Source: Chloroflexota bacterium (GTDB lineage: Bacteria; Chloroflexota; UBA6077). From it: a stretch of DNA of 5,799 nucleotides. Shown one piece after another: positions 1 through 5,799 of this stretch. The translations under genes were made by a program, and so were the position numbers. Location of the stretch: assembly GCA_023380955.1 (NCBI GenBank), contig JAMCTB010000184.1, positions 1-5,799 on the forward strand. Reading direction: 5' to 3'. How positions within the stretch are numbered: the stretch's first letter is position 1; the number at the start of each line of letters is the position of its first letter. The notes beneath the pieces were generated by a model. It was not told the origin of the DNA. It was given only the letters and a program-made list of their open reading frames with translations, and made no database searches.

Positions 1-3000
1 ATCTGGTGGAGCTGGAGAAGCTGCCCGACGTGCGGGTCGACGGGCACAGGTCGATACCCTTCAACCAGCTGCTGAACGCCAAGGAACACACGCCCGGCGC
101 CTTCGACTGGGCCGCCGTCCACGGGCGGGGTGGGAACTTCGACATCCTCTCGGTGGAAGGCTCGGAGATCGGCCACGAGGCCCTTACCCAGCTCCAGCAG
201 GCCTTCGGCTACACCCACGAAGACGTCCGCATGATCCTCGGTCCCATGGCGCAGAACGGGGTCGAGCCGGTGGGCTCCATGGGGAACGACGTGCCGTTGG
301 CGGTGCTCTCCGACAGGCCGCAGATGCTATACGACTACTTCAAGCAGCTCTTCGCCCAGGTCACCAACCCGCCCATCGATGCCATAAGGGAGGAGCTCAT
401 TACCTCCACCGAGCTGCTCCTGGGCTCCGAGCGCAACCTCCTGGAGGCGAAGCCGGAGAGCTGCCAGCGCATAAGGCTAAAGAGGCCGATCCTGACCAAT
501 GGGGAGCTGGCCAAGCTTCGTTTGATAGATCGCCCCGGTTTCAAGTCCCTGACCCTGCCGATGCTCTTCAAGGTTTCCGAGGGCGGGCAAGGCCTCGAGC
601 GGGCCCTGGAGGGGCTGTTCCAGGCGGCGAGCCGGGCGATCGACGACGGGGTGAACATCCTGATCCTATCGGATCGTGGCGTCGACCAGGAGTTCGGTCC
701 CGTTCCCGCCCTCCTGGCGGTGGCGGGTCTTCACCACCACCTGATTCGGCAGGGCACCCGGACCCGGGTGAGCCTGGTGCTGGAGTCGGGTGAGCCGCGG
801 GAAGTCCACCACTTCGCCACCTTGATCGGCTACGGCGCCGCCGCCATCAACCCCTACCTGGCCTTCGCGAGCCTGGACGACATGATCGCGGAGGGCATGC
901 TCCCGGATACAAAGTACGAGCAGGCCGAGTACAAGTACACCAAGGCCGCGGTGAAGGGGGTCGTAAAGGTCATCTCGAAGATGGGGATCTCGACCATCCA
1001 GAGCTACTGCGGGGCCCAGATCTTCGAGGCGCTCGGACTGAGCCAGGCCGTGATCGACGAGTACTTCGAGGGAACCCCTTCCAGGATGGAGGGCATAGGG
1101 ATCGACGTGATCGCCCGCGAGGTCCAGATGCGCCATGGCCGCGCCTTCCCGGGGCGTCCGATCAAGGACCGGACCCTCGATGTGGGAGGCTACTACCAGT
1201 GGCGCCACGAGGGCGAGCACCACACCTTCAACCCGCTGACCGTCTACAGGCTGCAGCAGGCCTGCCGCAGCGGTGACTATCAGGCCTACCGCGAATACGC
1301 GGAGTTGATGAACGATCAGAGCCAGCGGCTGCGCACCCTGCGCGGGCTGCTGGAGTTCAGCTTCGCAGCCGAGCCGATCCCCCTGGAGGAGGTCGAGCCG
1401 GTCGAATCCATCTGCAGGCGGTTCAAGAGCGGAGCCATGTCCTTCGGTTCCATCAGCAAGGAGGCCCACGAGACCCTGGGCATCGCCATGAACCGGATCG
1501 GCGGCAAGAGCAACACCGGCGAGGGAGGCGAGGACCCGTCCCGCTTCGTTCCGGATGCCAACGGGGACTCCCGCTGCAGCGCCATCAAGCAGGTGGCATC
1601 GGGTCGCTTCGGCGTCACCAGCGAGTTCCTGGTCTCCGCCCGGGAGATCCAGATCAAGATGGCTCAGGGGGCGAAACCGGGCGAGGGGGGCCAGCTGCCG
1701 GGCCGCAAGGTGTATCCCTGGATCGCCAAGGTGCGGGGCTCGACCCCCGGCGTGGGCCTGATCTCGCCTCCGCCCCACCACGACATCTACTCCATCGAGG
1801 ACCTGGCAGAGCTGATCCACGATCTCAAGAACGCCAACCCCCAGGCCAGGATCAACGTGAAGCTGGTCTCCGAGGTGGGTGTGGGAACCGTCGCCGCCGG
1901 GGTGGCCAAGGGGCGCGCCGACGTGGTGCTGATCAGCGGCTACGACGGCGGGACCGGCGCCGCGCCCAGGTCCGCCATCAGACACGCCGGCCTTCCATGG
2001 GAGCTGGGCGTGGCCGAGACCCACCAGACCCTCGTCCTGAACGACCTGCGCAGCCGCATCGTGGTGGAAACCGATGGCCAGCTCGACACCGGGCGGGACG
2101 TGGTCGTCGCCGCGCTGCTGGGAGCGGAGGAGTTCGGCTTCGCCACCGGGCCCCTGGTAGCCATGGGCTGCACCAAGATGCGGGTCTGCCAGCTGGACAC
2201 CTGCCCCGTGGGCATCGCCACCCAGAATCCGGAGTTGCGCAAGAACTTCGCCGGCAAGCCGGAGCACGTGGTCAACTTCATGCGCTTCATCGCCCAGGAG
2301 ATGCGGGAGCTGATGGCGAAGCTTGGCTTCCGGACCGTCGACGAGATGATTGGACGGACCGACCGGCTGGAAGTCCGGCAAGCCGTGGATCACTACAAGG
2401 CACGGGGTCTCGACTTCTCCAGGATCCTCTACCGGCCGGAGGTGGCACCGGAGGTGGGCCGCCGCAGCGGGATCTCCCAGGACCACGGACTGGAACGGAC
2501 GCTGGATAGGCAGCTGCTGCTGGAGCTGTGCAAACCGGCCCTGGAGCGGGGCGCGCCCGTGGCCGCCACCCTTCCCATCCGGAACACCCACCGGGTGGTT
2601 GGGACCACCCTGGGCAGCGAGATAACCCGGCGCTACGGGGGCGAAGGGCTCCCCGATGATACCATTCGGCTCCACTTCCAGGGGTCGGCCGGCCAGAGCT
2701 TCGGCGCCTTCATCCCCAGGGGCCTCACCCTGGTCCTGGAGGGGGACTCCAACGATTACCTGGGCAAGGGGCTCTCGGGCGGCAAGGTCATCGTCTATCC
2801 TCCGAAGGGCTCGACCTTCGTCCCCCAGGAGAACGTCATAACCGGCAACGTGGCCCTTTACGGCGCCACGGGTGGTGAGGCCTACATCAGGGGCAAGGCC
2901 GGCGAGCGGTTCTGCGTCAGGAATAGCGGTGCAAGGGCAGTCGTAGAGGCCGTGGGCGACCACGGCTGCGAGTACATGACCGCCGGGCGGGTGGTGGTGC

Positions 3001-3377
3001 TGGGCCCGACGGGTCGAAACTTCGCGGCGGGCATGTCGGGCGGCATCGCCTACGTGCTGGACGAGGCCGGAGACTTCCACCGCCGCTGCAACCAGGAGAT
3101 GGTCTACCTGGAAAGGATGGAGGAGGAATCGGACCTCCTACTCGTGGAGGAGATGATCCGGCGCCACGCCATGTACACCGAAAGCGAGGTGGCCTGGAGG
3201 ATCCTGGCCGATTGGCAGGCGATGGTCCCCAGCTTCGTCAAGGTGATGCCCAAGGACTACAAGCGGATGCTGGAGGCCTTCCAGTTGGTCGAGGCGGCCG
3301 GCCTGAGCGGCGAGGAAGCCATCATGGCCGCCTTCGAACAAAACAAGAAGGAGCTGGCCCGGGTCAGCGGCAACTAA
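1..3377 (+). CDS. gltB: Glutamate synthase (NADPH) large subunit, 5'-truncated by window edge
   Basis: This is the large (alpha) subunit of glutamate synthase, a cytoplasmic enzyme that takes ammonia from glutamine and adds it to 2-oxoglutarate on FMN, with electrons from GltD. The reading frame is open from base 3 to the TAA at 3375-3377, and the GTG at 6 is not a real start. I number residues from that GTG; 1123 are visible. Family members have about 1,500 residues, so roughly 380-415 are missing, including the N-terminal catalytic cysteine and most of the class II glutaminase domain. Visible parts are the end of that domain, the central domain (about 45-400, including EPVGSMGND), and the FMN synthase domain (about 465-825). 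The synthase domain contains [16 protein letters not shown] around M478, the [11 protein letters not shown] segment (K557, Q563) and [11 protein letters not shown]. Three cysteines, C722, C728 and C733 (spacing C-x5-C-x4-C), match the [3Fe-4S] ligands. From about 859 comes the glycine-rich beta-helix (GXGXG) domain. The tail [12 protein letters not shown] to the end is typical. It is intact as far as seen and probably co-transcribed with gltD 74 bases downstream. Confidence 0.97.
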   Translation, partial: LVELEKLPDVRVDGHRSIPFNQLLNAKEHTPGAFDWAAVHGRGGNFDILSVEGSEIGHEALTQLQQAFGYTHEDVRMILGPMAQNGVEPVGSMGNDVPLAVLSDRPQMLYDYFKQLFAQVTNPPIDAIREELITSTELLLGSERNLLEAKPESCQRIRLKRPILTNGELAKLRLIDRPGFKSLTLPMLFKVSEGGQGLERALEGLFQAASRAIDDGVNILILSDRGVDQEFGPVPALLAVAGLHHHLIRQGTRTRVSLVLESGEPREVHHFATLIGYGAAAINPYLAFASLDDMIAEGMLPDTKYEQAEYKYTKAAVKGVVKVISKMGISTIQSYCGAQIFEALGLSQAVIDEYFEGTPSRMEGIGIDVIAREVQMRHGRAFPGRPIKDRTLDVGGYYQWRHEGEHHTFNPLTVYRLQQACRSGDYQAYREYAELMNDQSQRLRTLRGLLEFSFAAEPIPLEEVEPVESICRRFKSGAMSFGSISKEAHETLGIAMNRIGGKSNTGEGGEDPSRFVPDANGDSRCSAIKQVASGRFGVTSEFLVSAREIQIKMAQGAKPGEGGQLPGRKVYPWIAKVRGSTPGVGLISPPPHHDIYSIEDLAELIHDLKNANPQARINVKLVSEVGVGTVAAGVAKGRADVVLISGYDGGTGAAPRSAIRHAGLPWELGVAETHQTLVLNDLRSRIVVETDGQLDTGRDVVVAALLGAEEFGFATGPLVAMGCTKMRVCQLDTCPVGIATQNPELRKNFAGKPEHVVNFMRFIAQEMRELMAKLGFRTVDEMIGRTDRLEVRQAVDHYKARGLDFSRILYRPEVAPEVGRRSGISQDHGLERTLDRQLLLELCKPALERGAPVAATLPIRNTHRVVGTTLGSEITRRYGGEGLPDDTIRLHFQGSAGQSFGAFIPRGLTLVLEGDSNDYLGKGLSGGKVIVYPPKGSTFVPQENVITGNVALYGATGGEAYIRGKAGERFCVRNSGARAVVEAVGDHGCEYMTAGRVVVLGPTGRNFAAGMSGGIAYVLDEAGDFHRRCNQEMVYLERMEEESDLLLVEEMIRRHAMYTESEVAWRILADWQAMVPSFVKVMPKDYKRMLEAFQLVEAAGLSGEEAIMAAFEQNKKELARVSGN

Positions 3378-3380
3378 CCT

Positions 3381-3447
3381 GTAGCTATCAGCCGTCAGTC
3401 ATCAACGCGTCCGGCAGCTGATAGCTGATAGCTGATAGCTGGGAGCT
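3381..3447 (+). repeat. Opposed 7-base repeat arrays forming an imperfect hairpin in the gltB-gltD gap
   Basis: The right arm has three perfect tandem copies of AGCTGAT (3416-3422, 3423-3429, 3430-3436), then AGCTGGG (3437-3443) and a partial AGCT (3444-3447). The left arm carries degenerate copies in the opposite orientation: AGCTATC (3383-3389), AGCCGTC (3390-3396) and AGTCATC (3397-3403). AGCTATCAGC at 3383-3392 is an exact 10-base reverse complement of GCTGATAGCT at 3417-3426, which recurs at 3424 and 3431, so several pairing registers are possible. The centre is about 12 bases (3404-3415). There is no T tract, so this does not look like an intrinsic terminator. A role as an mRNA-stability hairpin, translation modulator or passive repeat is inference only. 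Confidence 0.85.
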
Positions 3448-3451
3448 AAAG
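3441..3451 (+). promoter_or_regulatory. gltD ribosome binding site, overlapping the last 7-base repeat unit
   Basis: GGGAG at 3441-3445 is a good Shine-Dalgarno match, with six bases between its end and the ATG at 3452. It fixes the gltD start, which is also supported by the conserved N-terminus MGKPTGF. Its three leading G bases are the end of the fourth, diverged repeat unit. Pairing of the repeat arms could therefore partly cover the site, although the strongest pairing lies upstream of it. Confidence 0.75.
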
Positions 3452-4972
3452 ATGGGCAAACCAACAGGATTCATGGAATACCAGCGCGAGCTCCCTGCGG
3501 ATCGCGCGCCCGATCGACGAATCGCCGATTGGCGGGAGTTTCATCTCCCCTTCCCGGAAGAGAAGCTGCAGACCCAGGCTGCCCGCTGCATGGACTGCGG
3601 AGTGCCCTTCTGCCACACGGGTGCCCTGCTGAAGGGCATGGCAGCGGGGTGTCCGCTTCACAATCTGGTCCCCGAGTGGAACGACCTGGTCTACCAGGGG
3701 CTCTGGAAGCATGCGCTTCGCCGCCTCGGTAGAACGAACAACTTCCCCGAGTTCACGGGCAGGGTCTGTCCCGCTCCCTGCGAGGGCTCCTGCTCTCTGG
3801 GCGCCCACGAGCCCCCGGTGACCATCAAGAATATCGAGTACGGCATCATCGAAAGGGGCTTCCAGCGGGGGTGGATGACTCCACATCCACCGACCAGCAG
3901 GACCGGCAAGAAGGTGGCCGTGATCGGCTCCGGCCCTTCGGGGCTCGCCTGCGCCGATCAGCTGAACCAGGCCGGCCACCGGGTGACGGTCTTCGAGCGG
4001 GCCGATCGCCCCGGCGGCCTGCTGATGTACGGCATCCCCAATATGAAACTCGATAAGACCGTCGTCCGGCGTCGTGTGGATCTCATGTCGGCGGAGGGCA
4101 TCGACTTCGTCACCAATACCGAGGTCGGCGAGGGCTACCCGGCCGACCGGCTGATGGACGAGTTCGATGCCGTCGTCCTGTGTGTGGGTGCAACCAAGCC
4201 CCGGGACCTGCCGGTTGAGGGGCGGGGACTCAAGGGCATCCACTTCGCCGTGGATTTCCTCCGGGCCAACACTCAACGGCTGCTGGACGGCGGCCGGCTG
4301 GACGCGGAGACGGCGGGACTCGGGACCCAGGACTCGGGGCTCGATGGGCTTTCGGCCCGGGGCAAGGACGTGATAGTCATCGGCGGTGGCGATACCGGCA
4401 CCGATTGCGTCGGCACCTCCCTGCGCCACGGATGTCGGAGCGTGGTGCAGTTCGAGATCCTGGACAAGCTTCCCGATACGCGCCAGCCCAGCAACCCGTG
4501 GCCGGAGTGGCCTCGGGTCCACCGCGTCGACTACGGCCAGGAGGAAGCCATCGCTGTGGGTGGCCGCGACCCGCGGCAGTACTCCATCATGACCAAGAAG
4601 TTCGTGGGAGATGCCGGCGGCCACGTCAAGGAGATCCATACCATCCAGGTGCAGTGGGTGGCGGGCGCCAACGGCCGTCCATCGCCCCGGGAGCTTCCCG
4701 GCACCGAGAAGGTGTGGCCCGCTCAGTTGGTGCTGCTGAGCATGGGCTTCCTTGGCCCAGAGGATACCCTGCTCGGCCAGCTGGCCGTCCAACGCGATGA
4801 ACGCTCCAACGTCAAGACGGAGCAGGACAGGTACGCCACCAACGTGAAGGGTGTCTTCGCGGCCGGCGACGGACGCCGGGGCCAGAGCCTGGTGGTCTGG
4901 GCCATTCACGAAGGCCGCGGGGCCGCGCGGGAGTGCGACCGATACCTTATGGGATCGACCCTGCTTCCCTGA
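3452..4972 (+). CDS. gltD: Glutamate synthase (NADPH) small subunit
   Basis: This 506-residue protein is the beta subunit of glutamate synthase. It oxidises NADPH at FAD and sends electrons through Fe-S clusters to GltB. Residues 1-150 form the N-terminal Fe-S domain. It has C46, C49 and C54 (CMDCGVPFC), then C67, then C106, C110 and C114 (CPAPCEGSC). That is seven cysteines for two [4Fe-4S] clusters; by analogy with dihydropyrimidine dehydrogenase the eighth ligand may be non-cysteine, possibly E129 (inference). The FAD Rossmann motif GSGPSG is at 159-164, followed by [16 protein letters not shown]. The NADPH-binding motif GGGDTG is at 311-316, followed by [11 protein letters not shown]. The second FAD segment, [21 protein letters not shown], starts near 465. 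The protein is slightly longer than the usual 470-490 residues. Part of the excess is a loop at about 285-303 whose DNA is a 7-base tandem repeat. The ATG is supported by GGGAG six bases upstream and by the family-typical MGKPTGF start. The frame is intact, ending in TGA at 4970-4972. Confidence 0.97.
   Translation: MGKPTGFMEYQRELPADRAPDRRIADWREFHLPFPEEKLQTQAARCMDCGVPFCHTGALLKGMAAGCPLHNLVPEWNDLVYQGLWKHALRRLGRTNNFPEFTGRVCPAPCEGSCSLGAHEPPVTIKNIEYGIIERGFQRGWMTPHPPTSRTGKKVAVIGSGPSGLACADQLNQAGHRVTVFERADRPGGLLMYGIPNMKLDKTVVRRRVDLMSAEGIDFVTNTEVGEGYPADRLMDEFDAVVLCVGATKPRDLPVEGRGLKGIHFAVDFLRANTQRLLDGGRLDAETAGLGTQDSGLDGLSARGKDVIVIGGGDTGTDCVGTSLRHGCRSVVQFEILDKLPDTRQPSNPWPEWPRVHRVDYGQEEAIAVGGRDPRQYSIMTKKFVGDAGGHVKEIHTIQVQWVAGANGRPSPRELPGTEKVWPAQLVLLSMGFLGPEDTLLGQLAVQRDERSNVKTEQDRYATNVKGVFAAGDGRRGQSLVVWAIHEGRGAARECDRYLMGSTLLP
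4315..4342 (+). repeat. Four degenerate GGGACTC heptamers inside gltD
   Basis: Four consecutive 7-base units read GGGACTC (4315-4321), GGGACCC (4322-4328), AGGACTC (4329-4335) and GGGGCTC (4336-4342). Each differs from the consensus by at most one base. They encode about residues 289-297 of GltD (GLGTQDSGL), in the loop just before the NADPH-binding Rossmann strand ([11 protein letters not shown], 306-316). Because 7 is not a multiple of 3, successive units are read in different phases, so the repetition is at the DNA level and the peptide is not itself repetitive. The frame stays open. Expansion by single units would break it; only steps of three units (21 bases) are tolerated. Confidence 0.7.
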
Positions 4973-5033
4973 GCGGTGCATCCGTCAAGTTAGCGGCGCC
5001 TTTGCCCGTCGCTCGGGGCTGGACCGCGTTCCC
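4973..5033. other. Short convergent intergenic spacer, no gene seen
   Basis: These 61 bases lie between the gltD stop and the REP-like element. I see no convincing stem-loop followed by T bases, no RNA gene and no plausible small reading frame. If gltD transcription ends here, it is either Rho-dependent or relies on the adjoining REP hairpin (inference). Confidence 0.5.
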
Positions 5034-5063
5034 GTAGGAGCCGGCATCTGCCGGCGATGCTCG
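5034..5063. repeat. REP-like palindrome with GTAG head, between convergent genes
   Basis: GTAGGA at 5034-5039 leads into a hairpin of GCCGGC (5040-5045), loop ATCT, and GCCGGC (5050-5055), followed by GATGCTCG up to 5063. This is the layout of proteobacterial REP elements of the GTAGGAGC type, which end in a GTAG tetranucleotide and are thought to be mobilised by RAYT (TnpA-REP) transposases. The element ends one base before the stop codon of the - strand gene remnant (TAA at 5066-5064) and lies about 60 bases past gltD. REP elements between convergent genes can block 3' exonuclease decay of transcripts. No T-rich tract is present for a classical terminator. The class assignment is from memory of the family pattern. 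Confidence 0.7.
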
Positions 5064-5799
5064 TTACAGCTCCCTTATCGCGTCGAATTGAGCTGGGTAC
5101 CGGCTCGGATCGAGGCGAGCGTCGATCACGGTGAGCAGCTCCGACCTCAGCGCCTCTCGCAGGGCACCGGCGTACTCGGCCTCGCTGCTCACCGAGACCC
5201 CCGCGCTCCGAAGGCCTCGGCCACCCTGGCGTAATCCGCGCCCTGGAACTCGGTCCCAACCGTCCGAAGCCCCTTCTTCTCCTGCTTGATCTTGATCTGG
5301 CTCAGCGCTCGATCCGACATCACCACTATGACCGGCGCCACCACCAGGGCCATGGCCGTCTCCAGCTCAGCCTCCGCATGGAAGATCTCGTTGTAGTTGG
5401 AGACCCGGTCGATGGAGATGATCGGCTGGCGATACCTCCAGGGCTTCGCCAGCATGTCGGCGGGGTCGAGTCCAACCCCGACGATCAGGTCGGCTCTGCC
5501 CAGAATGTCCAGCTCCAGCTTGCCTCCGATGAAGACTCCGGCCGAATAGGGGTGTTTTTCCGGAATCGCCCCCTTGACCTTGGGGGTGGTGAAGACGGGC
5601 GCGCCCAGCCGCTCGGCCAGCCTCTCGAGCTGGGGGTACGCCCTGTCCCACCGGACCCCCATGCCGGCGATGATCACCGGGGCTTTCGCCTCGCGGATCC
5701 TTCGCGCGACCTGGCTTAGCCCGACCGGCTCCCGGGAGTAGAGTCGAGCCACGACCTGCCTCGACACCGGCAGCAGGGGCTTGTCGGGAACGGTGACCC
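5064..5799 (-). pseudogene. TPP-dependent enzyme (acetolactate synthase-like), internally deleted and frameshifted, 5' end off window
   Basis: The frame enters from the right edge (VTVPDKPLLP, then VSRQVV from 5767); no start is visible. The PYR domain with its catalytic glutamate would lie off window. What follows is a typical central Rossmann-like domain of this superfamily: APVIIAGMGVRWDRAYPQLERL, GAPVFTTPKVKGAIPEKHP, ADLIVGVGLDPADML, then a conserved PIISIDR strand. At about 5360-5378 the protein passes from the end of that domain (NYNEIFHAEAE) straight into a segment that in relatives follows the TPP-binding GDG motif (LETAMALVVAPVIVVMSDRAL, IKIKQEKKGL). Roughly 150-180 residues, including the GDG/Mg2+-TPP motif, appear to be missing. 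The frame stops at 5191-5189 just after AFGARG. Adding one G to the G run at 5202-5198 restores 44 more codons (VSVSSEAEYAG to DPSRYPAQFDAIREL) ending at TAA 5066-5064, which fit the family C-terminus. Two lesions argue for a dead gene. The original substrate cannot be told. The family call rests on recalled conserved patterns, not an alignment. Confidence 0.8.

Noticed and set aside
6..8. GTG as a possible start of a short GltB.
   Set aside because: The frame is open to the window edge, and the residues that follow belong to the interior of a roughly 1,500-residue protein. The glutaminase domain must lie upstream.
666..3080. An 804-codon open frame on the - strand, antisense to gltB.
   Set aside because: It is in exact codon register with gltB, so its stops could only come from TTA, CTA or TCA codons in gltB. 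These are rare at this GC content. The translation shows no recognisable domain and is low-complexity, rich in G, A, H, D and L.
3381..3447. The gltB-gltD hairpin as an intrinsic terminator or a CRISPR-like array.
   Set aside because: There is no T tract after the stem, and a terminator would separate the two subunits of one enzyme. The units are contiguous 7-mers without spacers, so this is not CRISPR.
3446..4981. A 511-codon open frame on the - strand, antisense to gltD.
   Set aside because: It has the same register effect as the gltB shadow. The + strand frame is unmistakably GltD, with all its cofactor motifs, and the antisense product resembles nothing I recognise.
4851..5234. A 127-codon + strand open frame running from the end of gltD across the intergenic gap.
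   Set aside because: It overlaps gltD in another frame, runs through the REP-like palindrome and the antisense of the TPP enzyme remnant, and has no recognisable domain.
4990..5259. An 89-codon - strand open frame at the end of the TPP enzyme remnant.
   Set aside because: Its frame differs from both frames that give TPP-enzyme-like residues, and its arginine-rich, low-complexity translation looks like a shadow.

Overview
This is an ordinary high-GC bacterial chromosomal segment. It holds the glutamate synthase (GOGAT) genes gltB and gltD on the + strand, followed by a convergent, damaged thiamine pyrophosphate (TPP) enzyme gene on the - strand. The GC-rich codon use, the two-subunit NADPH-GOGAT and a REP-like palindrome with a GTAG head point to a proteobacterium, perhaps a gammaproteobacterium. 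That assignment is a weak inference, because no rRNA or other marker gene is present.

Layout. Positions 1-3377 carry the 3' three quarters of gltB; the glutaminase domain with the catalytic N-terminal cysteine lies mostly off the left edge. Positions 3378-3451 are a 74-base gap made largely of degenerate 7-base repeats in two opposing arrays, and the last repeat unit runs into the gltD ribosome binding site. Positions 3452-4972 are complete gltD. Positions 4973-5063 are a short convergent intergenic region ending in a REP-like hairpin. Positions 5064-5799 (- strand) are the 3' part of an acetolactate-synthase-like TPP enzyme gene. It appears to have lost most of its TPP-binding domain by internal deletion and to carry a one-base frameshift in a G run.

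Function. GltB and GltD together form NADPH-dependent glutamate synthase. GltD oxidises NADPH and passes electrons through FAD and Fe-S clusters to GltB, which turns glutamine plus 2-oxoglutarate into two glutamates. The TPP enzyme remnant has no evident link to this pathway.

I found no novel multi-gene system. The points of interest are small-scale: two different 7-base tandem repeats (one intergenic, one inside gltD), the REP-like element abutting a stop codon, and the apparent two-lesion pseudogene.
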